Notes: generated by a model from the sequence alone, not told the origin. A stretch of DNA of 64,000 nt from Nocardia africana NBRC 100379 (GCF_001612635.1 NZ_BDAV01000005.1:186001-250000), one strand, 5' to 3'. Shown: positions 27,483 through 36,982, numbered from the stretch's first letter. Program-made: numbers and translations.

Positions 27483-28498
27483 CTCAGCTCCTCGACCAGT
27501 GCAGCTAGTTGTGTCTTGATCCGGCCGTCGTCCAACGGTTCCGGCGATTCTCCGGTCAGCGAGACCGAGTAATCGACGCCGAAAACCGCCTCGGATGTCC
27601 CGGCCGCGGACAAATGGGTCTGCGTCAGTCGTGGAAAGTCGTCATCGACCCGGTACCAGCGTTCCTCGTTCAGTCCGAAACGTATGTGCCGGTAGTGGTC
27701 GTCGTGCGCGACGCGGTATCCGACTGCGGCCAGCAAAGTGATCACGGCCCCTTCGTCGTCACACAGTCTGAGGACCTCGTCGACCAACTCCTTGACCCCC
27801 GTTCCACCGACGACCGCTGCCTCCAACCGCAACCAGACGAGAGCGAGTGTGCCGCCGAGGGGCGGCTCCATCTGGTTCAGGCCGTGGATTCGGATTTCCC
27901 TGCTTTCGGCTGCCATCGAGGTCTTCACCTCTATCGCGTTCAGCTCGCCCGAGAAGTCGTGGCGATATCCCGACGGTCCCCGCCACAGCCGGTGAGCGCC
28001 CGCATCCAGTTCCAGTAGACGTCGCAACACCACGAGTTCGCCGAAGAGGCCGGCTATCTGTTTGGCCCCTAGCGGAGCCCCGGGATTCTGGAACAACGCT
28101 TTCCAGTGATCCAGGACCCGATTCATGGCCTTGACCGGCTGTGCGGACGCGGCCTCCGTCGCGAGCAGAATGTCTGCGCACAGCACCGCGAAGACATCGT
28201 TCAGATCCGCTCTGAGACAGCAGAGATCGGCAAAGCTCGAGCGAGTTTCGTCGTCCTCGAGGACCCTTTTTCGCAGTTCGAGCACTGGCCCATTCAAACC
28301 GCGCCGCACACTGTGATGTGGATCGACTGGCACGAGAAGATGTCGATGGCCGTCGATATCGACGGCAGCGAGGAGCGGTCCCGCAGGGGTCACGACGGGA
28401 AGAGCAGCAGTCTGCAACGCGTGCCCGGTCGTCGGACGGTCATGTTCGAGTCGATCCCAGTAGTCGTCGAGAATGGATCGAAGGGCCGTGTCGGTCAT
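27479..28498 (-). CDS. PD-(D/E)XK nuclease, DUF4420 type
   Basis: 339 aa. Predicted nuclease core: E154 in AGLFGELVVLRR, D181 in YRHDFSGE, then E190-V-K192 in LNAIEVKTS, matching the PD-(D/E)XK order E...D...ExK. This arrangement is that of DUF4420. Start ATG 28498 (MTDTALRSIL) overlaps the Z1 stop by ATGA; the longer frame is spurious. Likely the effector that cuts DNA after the ATPases engage it. Confidence 0.85.
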   Translation of the reverse strand: MTDTALRSILDDYWDRLEHDRPTTGHALQTAALPVVTPAGPLLAAVDIDGHRHLLVPVDPHHSVRRGLNGPVLELRKRVLEDDETRSSFADLCCLRADLNDVFAVLCADILLATEAASAQPVKAMNRVLDHWKALFQNPGAPLGAKQIAGLFGELVVLRRLLELDAGAHRLWRGPSGYRHDFSGELNAIEVKTSMAAESREIRIHGLNQMEPPLGGTLALVWLRLEAAVVGGTGVKELVDEVLRLCDDEGAVITLLAAVGYRVAHDDHYRHIRFGLNEERWYRVDDDFPRLTQTHLSAAGTSEAVFGVDYSVSLTGESPEPLDDGRIKTQLAALVEELR

Positions 28499-31053
28499 CC
28501 TTCGTCCGCCTCGAGGATGCTCAGGTCCTCTTCCTCGTTTTCGATTCCGGACAGGTCGGCCGAGATGTAAGTGGCCTCCCACTCGACGGTGGTGTCGGCG
28601 TCGCTCGGCGTCGGAAACACCAGCCCCACACCGATCACATGCTCCGGTGCGTCGAGCGACAGACGGGTCTTTTTACGGGCTTCGCTCGGCTCAGAGAGCT
28701 TGTCGATCGGGTACAGCACCAGCAACCCGGTGTCCGGGAATTGTCTGCGGCGCTCAGCTTCGATCTGTTTCTCGGTGAGATCAGCTGCCGCGTCCGCCAA
28801 ATCCACCGCAGCGTCGCGGCGGCTCATCAGAGTCTTGATATCGGCGATGTCGGCGGTCGACGTTTGTAGCCGCGAACGCACGATTCGACCGACCGACACT
28901 CCTGGCGCGAAATCGAACCGACCGGCCTCGTCCTCGCTCGGCGTTCCGACGATGGCGATGTTCCAACGACGCAGAGTGTGCGCCTTGCGGTTTCGCTTGT
29001 CGATGTAGTCGATGATCAGGTCGCTGTCGCATTCCTTCGAGTTCTCGTGGAACTGGTACTCACGCAGGAAATCGATCACCAGTTCGCTGGGCACATCCCG
29101 GATCAGGTACCGGCCCTCGTCGCTGCGATCCTCTGCTCGTCCCCGTGCCACAGCCTCTGACACCAGCACCTGCGCCGCCTTCTGATTGCGCAGCAGCCAG
29201 TCGGATTCCCTTCGGAAGTAACGGGTTTGGACCCGCCTGCCGCCATAGGAGGAGGCGGCGGTCACGGCGGACTTCATCTTGGCCGCTGCAGTCACCCGCA
29301 ACGACGGGTGCGTACGCAACCGAACTGCGAAGGTGCGCGGGGTCTTGTCCTCGGTCAGATAGAGGTCTATATCACGACGCATCTCGGTCTCGACGGTCGC
29401 CAGGTGGCGGAACGAGTCCTCGAGTTCGGTCGTCATCCAGATTCGTGGCAGGTCGGCGTAGCCCTTGCGGAATCCGAACCATCGCCCCATCTGAAGCAGG
29501 GTGTCGTAGGTGGAAACCGATCGGACGAAAAAGCTCACCGACAGGCCTTCCAGGGTCAGTCCGCGCGAGAGCGTGTTGCCGCCGACCGCGATGGCCACGA
29601 CGGGACCGTTCTCGTAGTCGAGTCGGTCGACGCTCTCGGAGTTGTCCATGACGATCCGGCAGTCCCGGACCGCCCCCGGCAGGTATTCCAGTACGGTCTC
29701 GAAAGGCACTGCCTCCTCGCCGAAGTCGGAGGCGGTAACCCGCGAGGTCTCTTCCTCCCAAAGCTTGCGCAACCGCTCGATCCCAGCCTCGGCGGCCAAA
29801 TCGCGGATCATCCGTCCGCGCATCGTCTCCAGCGGTTCGCGGAAACTGTTGTGCACCGAAGTCCGCACACTGGTGTGAATCAGCATGGTGCTGTGCGGAT
29901 TACCGGTCCCACGTGCACGGCGGGCGGCTGTGGTCATCCAGAAGTAGTGCACAGCATCACGCAGGGCGTCGGTGATGGTGGGGACAAACCCTTCGGCGTC
30001 TGCCTTCGTTTTGGGCCGAACCAATTCGACGTCCTCGTCGGGAATGGTCCGGATCATGTCGTGACCGTCATCGACCTCGTTGGGGTCCTCGCCGTCGAGC
30101 GCATACCGCCCGAACAGGACCTCGGTACCGAAGTGACCGTCAGGTTTGGGCAGGTTGACGATGAAATGTTCGGGATACAGATCCTCGGCGGCCGGGTCGA
30201 TCAGCAGGTTGGCGAACGGAGAGGCCGTGTACCCGACATAGGCGGACTTCGGCAAGGTGTTCAGGATCTGCCGGATCAACGGGTTGATCGAGGCGGTAGC
30301 GACCGTGGCCTGATCGGCCTCGTCGTCGACGATCAGCGCCGGGCAGTCGGCGAGGTACTCTTGTGCGTCGCCGAGCCACCGCACCAACTTGCGCAGCACC
30401 GTGGCATTCTTCTTGACCACGCACAGCACGTGCGTCTTGTTCGACTTCCCGAAGAAGCTCGCGGGATTCGCGGTAGGGCGGAAATCCGCGTCCAGATCGG
30501 TGATCTGGGACCAAAGGCTCGGGTTCGGTTGGACGAGCTGTTGGATGAGGCGCGCCTGAGTTTGCCGCCGCAGGCCGTTATGAATTCCGGCCAACACGAT
30601 GAAGAGCTTGTACCCTCGGTCGGCGGCCTTCGCCATGACGGCGGTGAAGCTGGTCGTCTTTCCAGACTGCACATAGCCGACGACCAGGCCGCGCGTGGAG
30701 AAAGCCCGCTCACGCGGGTGGCTCAGCAGCGAGACGATGCGAGTGGACGAGGCGTCGAGGCTGTCGATCGCCGGAGGCTGCCATCCGTCACGCCGCAGGA
30801 TGTCGGCGAGCGCAGGCCAGAGTCGATCATCGGGATGCGGTCCTGCATACCAGGTCTCGTAGTTGTCGATGACGACCGCTTGCGGTTCCTGGAGTTCCTT
30901 GATCCGGATCATGTCGGCCTCGTACCGCTCGAGGATCCGCGTGATGACATCCTCAGAAGCCAGCACCGCCAACTTCTTGACCGCTTCCGCCGGCGTGTAC
31001 TTGTCCAAGATCGACTTGAACACGTCGTACTGGTCCTCGATCAGATCGTCCAC
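28495..31053 (-). CDS. Z1-domain superfamily II ATPase/helicase-like protein
   Basis: 852 aa from GTG 31053 (AGGGAG at 5-6 nt; GTG 31074 adds 7 residues). Walker A VGYVQSGKTTSF (~residues 126-135), Walker B ALIVDDEAD (~240-247), motif III-like GYTASPFANL, then a central Z1 domain containing GGNTLSRGLTLEGLSVSFF and MGRWFGFRKGY, which supply the late helicase motifs. Predicted DNA translocase or remodeller of the system. First gene of the operon, divergent from the methyltransferase genes. Confidence 0.9.
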   Translation of the reverse strand: MDDLIEDQYDVFKSILDKYTPAEAVKKLAVLASEDVITRILERYEADMIRIKELQEPQAVVIDNYETWYAGPHPDDRLWPALADILRRDGWQPPAIDSLDASSTRIVSLLSHPRERAFSTRGLVVGYVQSGKTTSFTAVMAKAADRGYKLFIVLAGIHNGLRRQTQARLIQQLVQPNPSLWSQITDLDADFRPTANPASFFGKSNKTHVLCVVKKNATVLRKLVRWLGDAQEYLADCPALIVDDEADQATVATASINPLIRQILNTLPKSAYVGYTASPFANLLIDPAAEDLYPEHFIVNLPKPDGHFGTEVLFGRYALDGEDPNEVDDGHDMIRTIPDEDVELVRPKTKADAEGFVPTITDALRDAVHYFWMTTAARRARGTGNPHSTMLIHTSVRTSVHNSFREPLETMRGRMIRDLAAEAGIERLRKLWEEETSRVTASDFGEEAVPFETVLEYLPGAVRDCRIVMDNSESVDRLDYENGPVVAIAVGGNTLSRGLTLEGLSVSFFVRSVSTYDTLLQMGRWFGFRKGYADLPRIWMTTELEDSFRHLATVETEMRRDIDLYLTEDKTPRTFAVRLRTHPSLRVTAAAKMKSAVTAASSYGGRRVQTRYFRRESDWLLRNQKAAQVLVSEAVARGRAEDRSDEGRYLIRDVPSELVIDFLREYQFHENSKECDSDLIIDYIDKRNRKAHTLRRWNIAIVGTPSEDEAGRFDFAPGVSVGRIVRSRLQTSTADIADIKTLMSRRDAAVDLADAAADLTEKQIEAERRRQFPDTGLLVLYPIDKLSEPSEARKKTRLSLDAPEHVIGVGLVFPTPSDADTTVEWEATYISADLSGIENEEEDLSILEADEG

Positions 31054-31074
31054 CCGAAGCTCCCTGCCCCTCAC

Positions 31075-31425
31075 TCTTGTCGCACTCCGCTCCGCGACCC
31101 ACTTGCGTCGCGGAGATCGAGCTCCGTGAACGGCGGGTACCCCAGTGCGCTTTCAACGAGGAATAGTACAAACGCAGCATTGCGTTACGGTCCGAGTCGA
31201 GACGCTACTTTGCATCCGTCGTAGGGCAGCTCGGCATTCCCATTCGCCAGTTCGACGACCCTTGCCCGTGCCACGGTTCGAACGCCGGCGCCGCAAACAG
31301 ATGCGGACCGTCTCTTGCCACGGCGCCCGGCGGCCCCGGCGCTCTCGACTCGCGGTTCACTCCGAACCGGACCGAACGTGGCGTTATTCTGAATCGACGC
31401 GCGCCGCGCGGAGAAGGGGGCATCG
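31075..31425. other. Divergent promoter region of the island
   Basis: About 350 bp between the Z1 operon and the methyltransferase genes. No credible gene or small ORF with a ribosome-binding site is seen; it should carry both promoters. No controller-protein gene is present. Confidence 0.5.
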
Positions 31426-32421
31426 ATGAAAGGCGTCGCACAACGCCTCAGCTCGCTGGAATTGTGCGCTGGGGCAGGTGGGATGGCGCTCGGGCTGGAA
31501 CGGGCGGGGTTCGATCCGGTTGCACTGGTAGACAACCGAAATATTGCGTGCACGACGTTGCGAGCTAACAGACCGCGGTGGCGGGTGGTCGAACGGGATC
31601 TGTCGCTGATCGATCCACAGAAGGATCTCCCTTCGACCGACGTTCTCGACCTCCTGTCAGCGGGACTACCACGGGTGCGCTCCGCAGCGACTGCGTCGCG
31701 CACTCGCGGTGACAACTTCGAACTCGAACTGCTCGAGACCACCGGCCGGTGGGTGTGGGAACTGCGGCCGCGAGCAGTCCTGCTGGAGAACGTCCCCGAC
31801 CTGGTCTCACGCGACGAATATGCCGAAAGTCGTTCGTATGTCGAGAAATATCTGGACGCCGCCGGCTACGAGTTCAACTGGCGCGTGATCGATGCCTGCA
31901 ATTTCGGTGTGCCACAACGTCGGGACCTGGGCATACTTGTCGCCTTCCGGGACGGCGGACTCAACGAATTCAATGCCGCACTGGATGCGGTCCTGCCAAC
32001 ACCGAATCTGACAGTCGGTGCGGTACTTCGTACTTCGATGGCCATTCGGGGCTGGTCACAAGCCGCCGAGTGGGCCGCGTACGCCGATCGGCTCGCACCC
32101 ACAATCGTCGGCGGTTCATGGGATCGCGGTGGCGCCGATCTGGGCCCCGCAGGATCGCAGCGCGCCTGGGCAAAGCTGGGTGTCGAGGGAAAGTCGCTAT
32201 CCGATAGCCCTCCCGGGATGGACTTCCAGTGGGATCCCGACCTGCCCGACGGAAGGGTGCGGCTGACAGTCGACCAGATCGCCGAGCTGCAGGCATTTCC
32301 GAGCCATTGGGAAGTCTGTGGCCTCAAGACCGCCCGCTACCGCCAGATTGGAAATGCGACGCCGCCTCCTGCCGCCGAGGCACTCGGCCGTGCAGTACGC
32401 GCCGGCCTGGGTTGTAGCTGA
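31426..32421 (+). CDS. C5-cytosine methyltransferase homologue lacking the catalytic Cys
   Basis: 331 aa. Motif I LELCAGAGGMALGLERAG, motif VI LLENVP (119-124), motif VIII FGVPQRRDL and motif X RYRQIGNATPP are all present. Motif IV, normally GGPPCQ, reads SAGLPRVRSAAT (78-89), putting Arg83 where the nucleophilic Cys belongs. CGG to a Cys codon needs two changes, so a single base error cannot explain it. ATG 31426 has GAAGGGGG upstream. Possibly a non-catalytic partner of the next gene; it should bind SAM and DNA. Confidence 0.85.
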   Translation: MKGVAQRLSSLELCAGAGGMALGLERAGFDPVALVDNRNIACTTLRANRPRWRVVERDLSLIDPQKDLPSTDVLDLLSAGLPRVRSAATASRTRGDNFELELLETTGRWVWELRPRAVLLENVPDLVSRDEYAESRSYVEKYLDAAGYEFNWRVIDACNFGVPQRRDLGILVAFRDGGLNEFNAALDAVLPTPNLTVGAVLRTSMAIRGWSQAAEWAAYADRLAPTIVGGSWDRGGADLGPAGSQRAWAKLGVEGKSLSDSPPGMDFQWDPDLPDGRVRLTVDQIAELQAFPSHWEVCGLKTARYRQIGNATPPPAAEALGRAVRAGLGCS

Positions 32422-32485
32422 AGTCCCGCTCCGGCCGTGCGCCGGCTATGCTCCAGGGGTGCCGAGCGAGGACCTCACCGTTGCC

Positions 32486-33643
32486 ATGGAACATGCCGAC
32501 ACCGTCGACCTGTTTGCCGGGCCGGGTGGCCTGGACGTTGCTGCGCGCTGGCTCGGCCGAAAGGTCTACGGCCTCGAGTGGGACGCCGATGCCTGCAAGA
32601 CCCGAGAAGCTGCCGGACTCAATTTCAAGTGCCACGACGTGCGCAAATTCGGTCCCGAGAATTTTCCCACCGCGACGATGCTGATCGGCGGGCCTCCGTG
32701 CCAGACCTTTACGGTCGCAGGGAACGGTGCCGGCCGGCGAGCCTTGGACATCGTGTTGAAATTCATAATCGCCATGGCGGCAGGCGAATCGGTACAGCAC
32801 GAGCTCGCACGGCTGGAAGACGAACGCACCGGCCTGGTTTTGGAACCATTGCGCTGGGCGCTGCGAGCAGCCGAGCTCGGTCGCCCGTACCGGACGATCG
32901 TGCTAGAGCAGGTCCCCGCCGTTCTTCCAGTTTGGGAAGCGATGGCGATCGTGCTGCGCGACAAATTGCAGTACCACGTCGAGACCAAGGTGCTGCATAC
33001 CGAGCGATATGGGGTACCCCAGACTCGGCGCCGCGCGGTTCTCATCGCCACCCTCGACGGACCTCGATCGATACCACAGCCGACCCACCAGATATTCCGC
33101 AAGTCGGGCTTACGTCCTACCGACGACCATCACTTGCCCGCGTGTAAGACCATGGCGGATGCCCTCCCTCACCGAACGGAGGCCTTTGTCGTTATTTCGA
33201 ACTACGGCACAGGGGGAGATCCGAAAGCACGCGGTGTCCGCGAGTCCACGCAACCGTCCGCAACGATCACCGGGAAAGTTTCACGAAACAAAGTGGTGAG
33301 CAGCGGCCGGACCGATCGGTTCAGCGAGCTGGAAGCGGGCCGGTTACAAAGCTTTCCAGAAGACTATCCATGGCGTGGCGGCGCGGTCGCCCAGCAAATC
33401 GGAAACGCTGTTCCGCCGATCTTCGGATTGCATGTCCTCTCGGCCGCCCTCGGGTGCCAGGTCACACGCGAGTTGGCAGAGGACATATTCCTTCTGAAGT
33501 GGGCGGAGGTGCAGGATGAGGAGAAGAATGGGGTCCCGGCCGTTCTGACCGAACTTCGCGAGCGAGTAACGTCCGCCCGTGAAGGGGCTCGGAACGACCG
33601 ACCCGATCCAGGCGTCACATATCAACCGGCGCTATTGTTCTGA
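32486..33643 (+). CDS. DNA C5-cytosine methyltransferase, catalytically complete
   Basis: 385 aa from ATG 32486 (GTG 32459 is possible). Motif I VDLFAGPGGLDVAARW, motif IV IGGPPCQTFT with nucleophile Cys72, motif VI as LEQVP (Glu141), motif VIII YGVPQTRRRAV, motif IX region SATITGKVSRNK, motif X AVAQQIGNAVPP. An unusually long helical insert separates motifs IV and VI. Makes 5-methylcytosine, probably the self-protection mark for the divergent nuclease/ATPase operon. It follows the Cys-less homologue by 64 bp. Confidence 0.93.
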   Translation: MEHADTVDLFAGPGGLDVAARWLGRKVYGLEWDADACKTREAAGLNFKCHDVRKFGPENFPTATMLIGGPPCQTFTVAGNGAGRRALDIVLKFIIAMAAGESVQHELARLEDERTGLVLEPLRWALRAAELGRPYRTIVLEQVPAVLPVWEAMAIVLRDKLQYHVETKVLHTERYGVPQTRRRAVLIATLDGPRSIPQPTHQIFRKSGLRPTDDHHLPACKTMADALPHRTEAFVVISNYGTGGDPKARGVRESTQPSATITGKVSRNKVVSSGRTDRFSELEAGRLQSFPEDYPWRGGAVAQQIGNAVPPIFGLHVLSAALGCQVTRELAEDIFLLKWAEVQDEEKNGVPAVLTELRERVTSAREGARNDRPDPGVTYQPALLF

Positions 33644-33757
33644 ACCGATTTCCTCGAGGTAGCCTCGATTCGCACGGCAAGGCTCTGGGTAGGATCCAGT
33701 CTACGGAGAACAATTTGCTGTTCGAATTCCGGTCTGGCCAGATGGCACCGCGCTAGC

Positions 33758-34564
33758 CTACGCCGACCGGGGACGCAGCACCACGATGCCCGGAACGGTT
33801 TGCACGTATTCGCCCAGCGGAGTGTCCACCACCTTGTTGTTGGTCGCAAGTGAGGAGGCATTTCGGAAAACCGGGCCGCTCGGCGTCATGACAAGGATTC
33901 CGACGTGGGTGACGTCGAGTCCGGGTTGGTCGGCGTAGGCGCCGATGTAGTCGCCGGTTCGGAGCCCGTTGATGACGCCCTGATCCACTGCGGCACTTCG
34001 GATGTAGGTGATGTTGCGGTCTACCACCGGGATTCCCGGTAGGTAGACACCGCCGTCAGCCCTTGCGTTGAGGTGTTTGGGGACCGTGATTGCGGCGGGT
34101 GACAAAAGAGCGGTCATGTCGGTGGCGGCGACGTCCGCAACTCGTGCCCAGTCTGTGAAGAAGTGTTTGCGGTGGGTGTAGTCGACTTGGGCTTCCGCGT
34201 AGCGGGTGTCGATCAGGTTGGCTTCGAAGCGGTTTCGGTCGGCGGTTCGGCTCAGGGCTTCTACGTAGTCGAGGAAGGTGAAGCAGTCCACCTGGCGGAA
34301 GTCGGCTACCAGCTGTTCGGGCTGGGTTGGCGAGCCGATGAGGGTGTTCGCGGCGTAGGGGGTGCCCAGGAATTGTCGGGACAGCAGGTCGAGCAGTTCA
34401 CCTTTGCTTGCTCCGGTCGCGCCGGCGCGCAATGCGACGAGTTCGTCGATGCGGTGGGAGGTGGTGTCGTCGATGGCGGCGTCGGCGCCTGCGCGTACCG
34501 GCAGCAGGAGGGCCGTCGCGAAGAGGACGAGCAGGATCGGCAGTGTGCGGGCGGTGGAGCGCAA
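33758..34564 (-). CDS. Secreted DUF1460 / amidase-like NlpC-fold protein
   Basis: 268 aa. TTG 34564 has GGGAGG at 4 nt. Signal peptide LPILLVLFATALLLPVRAGA. The chain matches DUF1460 (N-acetylmuramoyl-L-alanine amidase-like): catalytic Cys in FRQVDCFTFLDYVEAL and His in LDVTHVGILV, as in papain-like NlpC/YiiX hydrolases. Likely acts on peptidoglycan outside the membrane. Just right of the defence island and probably unrelated to it. Confidence 0.8.
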   Translation of the reverse strand: MRSTARTLPILLVLFATALLLPVRAGADAAIDDTTSHRIDELVALRAGATGASKGELLDLLSRQFLGTPYAANTLIGSPTQPEQLVADFRQVDCFTFLDYVEALSRTADRNRFEANLIDTRYAEAQVDYTHRKHFFTDWARVADVAATDMTALLSPAAITVPKHLNARADGGVYLPGIPVVDRNITYIRSAAVDQGVINGLRTGDYIGAYADQPGLDVTHVGILVMTPSGPVFRNASSLATNNKVVDTPLGEYVQTVPGIVVLRPRSA

Positions 34565-34792
34565 GGCGCCTCCCGGTGACGGGGCGTTCGGTCGGAGTCC
34601 ACGGTAGTTCAGCGGGCGGCCGTCGCGCAGAGCCGGATGGGATCGCCTGTGCTGCGGCGCAGATCAGCTTCTGTTTCGATACCGAATTCGGATAACGGCG
34701 ACGCCGGCGTGAGGTGCGCTGGTAGAACTGACAGCGTCCGTCGTCAGTTCATCGGCGGGCACACCGTATTACCCGCGAGAGAGGCCGGCTCA

Positions 34793-35563
34793 GTGGACCG
34801 CAGCTCATTCCAGAAACTCTTCGACCTCAGCGGGCGGACCGCGATCGTTACCGGCGGTACCCGGGGTATCGGGCTCGCTCTGGCCGAAGGGATGGCCTGC
34901 GCCGGCGCGAATGTGGTTGTGGCAAGCCGGAAGCCGGAGGCCTGCGAGAAAGCCACCGAGCGGCTGCGGGAACTCGGGGCCGAGGCGATCGGGGTGCCCA
35001 CTCATCTCGGTGAGATCGACCAGTTGCAGGGGTTGGTGGCGAAGACGGTGGAGACGTTCGACGGGGTCGACATCGTGATCAACAATGCGGCGAATGCGCT
35101 GGCTCAGCCGTTGGAGGTCATGCAGAAGCCGGCGGTGGACAAGTCGTTCGCGGTGAATGTGCAGGGGCCGTTGTTTCTGGTGCAGGCGGCGTTGCCGTAT
35201 CTGCGGAAGAGCAAGCATGCGGCGGTGTTGAACTTCGCGTCGATCGGTGCGTTCGGGTTTTCCGGTGGGCTGGCGATGTATTCGGCGGGGAAGGCGGCGT
35301 TGTTGTCGTTGACTCGCTCGATGGCCGCCGAATTCGCCGGCGACGGGATTCGGGTGAACGCGATCGCTCCGGGGGCGGTGGATACCGATATGGTCCGCAA
35401 CAATCCGCAGGAAGTGGTGGACGCGATGGCGGCGGCACCGTTGCTGCGGCGGCTCGGTCAGCCGGACGAGCTGGTCGGGCCCGCGCTGCTGTTGTGTTCG
35501 GACGCAGGCAGTTTCATCACCGGGCAGACGTTCGTCATCGACGGCGGCACCGTTGCGCGCTGA
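34793..35563 (+). CDS. SDR-family oxidoreductase
   Basis: 256-aa classical short-chain dehydrogenase. Cofactor motif TGGTRGIGLALAE, NNAAN, catalytic Ser in NFASIGA, catalytic YSAGK, and C-terminal GQTFVIDGG. GTG 34793 was chosen by alignment with family length; the open frame upstream is unrelated. 18 bp before an enoyl-CoA hydratase gene, so an operon for acyl-CoA or lipid metabolism is likely. Substrate unknown. Confidence 0.9.
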   Translation: MDRSSFQKLFDLSGRTAIVTGGTRGIGLALAEGMACAGANVVVASRKPEACEKATERLRELGAEAIGVPTHLGEIDQLQGLVAKTVETFDGVDIVINNAANALAQPLEVMQKPAVDKSFAVNVQGPLFLVQAALPYLRKSKHAAVLNFASIGAFGFSGGLAMYSAGKAALLSLTRSMAAEFAGDGIRVNAIAPGAVDTDMVRNNPQEVVDAMAAAPLLRRLGQPDELVGPALLLCSDAGSFITGQTFVIDGGTVAR

Positions 35564-35581
35564 ATCGCGAAGGAGGCGGGG

Positions 35582-36418
35582 ATGTCCGCGCTGAACATCG
35601 AATACCGGTCCTCGGGTGTCGTCGTGTTGACCATCGACCGGCCGCACCGGCGCAATGCGCTGGACAATCAGACCGTCGCCGAATTGCATCGGGTGCTCGA
35701 CGAGGTCAACGGGAAGCCGGAGGTGCGGGCGCTGGTCATCACCGGCGCGGGGGCCGGATTCTCCTCCGGTGCGGATCTGAAGTCGAAGCCGGAGGATTTC
35801 ACGGCCACCGACGCGACTCCGACCGCGACGCTGCTGGGTGCGGTGCGGTCGCCGGTCGCGCGGATCTACGCGAGCCAGGAGTTGATGGCCTCGGCGTTCG
35901 AGAAGATCCATCGGCTGCGGCAGCCGGTGATCGCGGCGGTGAACGGGGCCGCGGTCGGTGGTGGGTTCGCGCTCGCGCTGGCCTGCGATATCCGGTATGC
36001 GAGTCGTAGTGCTCGCTTCGGGGCGGTGTTCATCCGGCACGGGATCTCGGCATGCGATATGGGCACCAGCTATCACCTGCCTCGGCTGGTGGGCGCGTCA
36101 CGATCGGCCGAATTGCTGCTCACCGGACGGGTTTTCGACGCCGACGAGGCCGAGCGGATCGGGCTCGTCCTCGAGGTGGTCGACGAGGACGAGCTGCTGA
36201 ACCGGGCGATCGACAAGGCGGAGGAGATCGCCGCCAACTCCCCGCTCGCGGTGTGGATGACCAAGGAGACGATGTGGCAGACGGTGGACGCGCCGAGCCT
36301 GCGGCACGCCCTCGACATCGAGAACCGGACTCAGGTGATGTGCAGCGCCACCGGGGAGCTGGCGGAATCCTTCGGAGCGTTCCGCGACGGGGACGAATTT
36401 CGCTGGCGCCCACTGTGA
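35582..36418 (+). CDS. Enoyl-CoA hydratase/isomerase family protein
   Basis: 278-aa crotonase-fold enzyme. Oxyanion-hole loops are SSGADLKS and AAVNGAAVGGGFALALACDIRYAS (in two parts); the usual ExxxG catalytic region reads GISACDMGTSY, so one of the two canonical glutamates is replaced by Asp/Cys, seen in crotonases with other reactions. Translated from ATG 35582 with AGGAGG upstream. Partner of the preceding SDR. Confidence 0.9.
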   Translation: MSALNIEYRSSGVVVLTIDRPHRRNALDNQTVAELHRVLDEVNGKPEVRALVITGAGAGFSSGADLKSKPEDFTATDATPTATLLGAVRSPVARIYASQELMASAFEKIHRLRQPVIAAVNGAAVGGGFALALACDIRYASRSARFGAVFIRHGISACDMGTSYHLPRLVGASRSAELLLTGRVFDADEAERIGLVLEVVDEDELLNRAIDKAEEIAANSPLAVWMTKETMWQTVDAPSLRHALDIENRTQVMCSATGELAESFGAFRDGDEFRWRPL

Positions 36419-36446
36419 CCCGCCGTCACCGATTACGACCCCTGCC

Positions 36447-36959
36447 TCAGGCGGCGCCGGATACTCGGCGGCCGAGCCGGAGCCGCCGCGCGACCCGGCT
36501 CATCAGCCGAGACATCGTCGAGGGAAACGAATCCGGCTCCGGAACGGTCACCGGCCGGACCCGTCCGTTGTGCAGGGCCGCGATCGCCCAGCCGCCGTCG
36601 GTACGCACGGTCACCAGCGTCTGACGCGACAGCCGGCGGCGGGGCAGCCGTGAGCGCCAGGGCATGAGGACCGAGGCCGTGCCGTGCAGGATCGCCACGT
36701 CGGAGGTGACGTAGCGAATCGATTCGAGCTCGCCGACCAGGGCCGAACCGGCGAGGACGCCTCGAAAGAGCTTGTCGTGATTGTGCTGGTGCTCGGCGCG
36801 GCCGATGGCGCGGGTGCCGTCGTAGGAGACGTAGTCGGAGTCCGTCGTGAACAAGGCCGCGTAGGCCGCCGCGTCGTTCTCGGTCCATGTCCGCAGGAGG
36901 TCGTCGAACAGGCCGCGCAGGGCCGCATCGTCGGCTCGGGTATCGAGGGTGGTGCTCAT
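36447..36959 (-). CDS. SgcJ/EcaC-family NTF2-like protein
   Basis: 170-aa NTF2/DUF4440 cone fold: LLRTWTENDAAAYAALFTTDSDYV near the N-terminus is the family signature. Members are often annotated as oxidoreductases in antibiotic clusters, but most have no proven activity. The C-terminus has ~25 extra basic residues. Divergent from a MarR gene with a 61-bp shared promoter, hence probably its regulatory target. Confidence 0.82.
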   Translation of the reverse strand: MSTTLDTRADDAALRGLFDDLLRTWTENDAAAYAALFTTDSDYVSYDGTRAIGRAEHQHNHDKLFRGVLAGSALVGELESIRYVTSDVAILHGTASVLMPWRSRLPRRRLSRQTLVTVRTDGGWAIAALHNGRVRPVTVPEPDSFPSTMSRLMSRVARRLRLGRRVSGAA

Positions 36960-36982
36960 GGTCGCGCCCTTCCGGTGCTACA

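Noticed and set aside
31672..31674. Sequencing error explaining the missing catalytic Cys
   Set aside because: CGG to TGC/TGT needs two changes, the surrounding motif (LPRVRSAAT) differs at several positions, and the frame is intact.
23780..33643. BREX, DISARM, Druantia or Dnd assignment for the island
   Set aside because: No PglZ, BrxC/L, DrmA/B/C, DruE or DndBCDE homologue; the key genes (GHKL, Z1, DUF4420, two C5-MTases) do not fit those systems.
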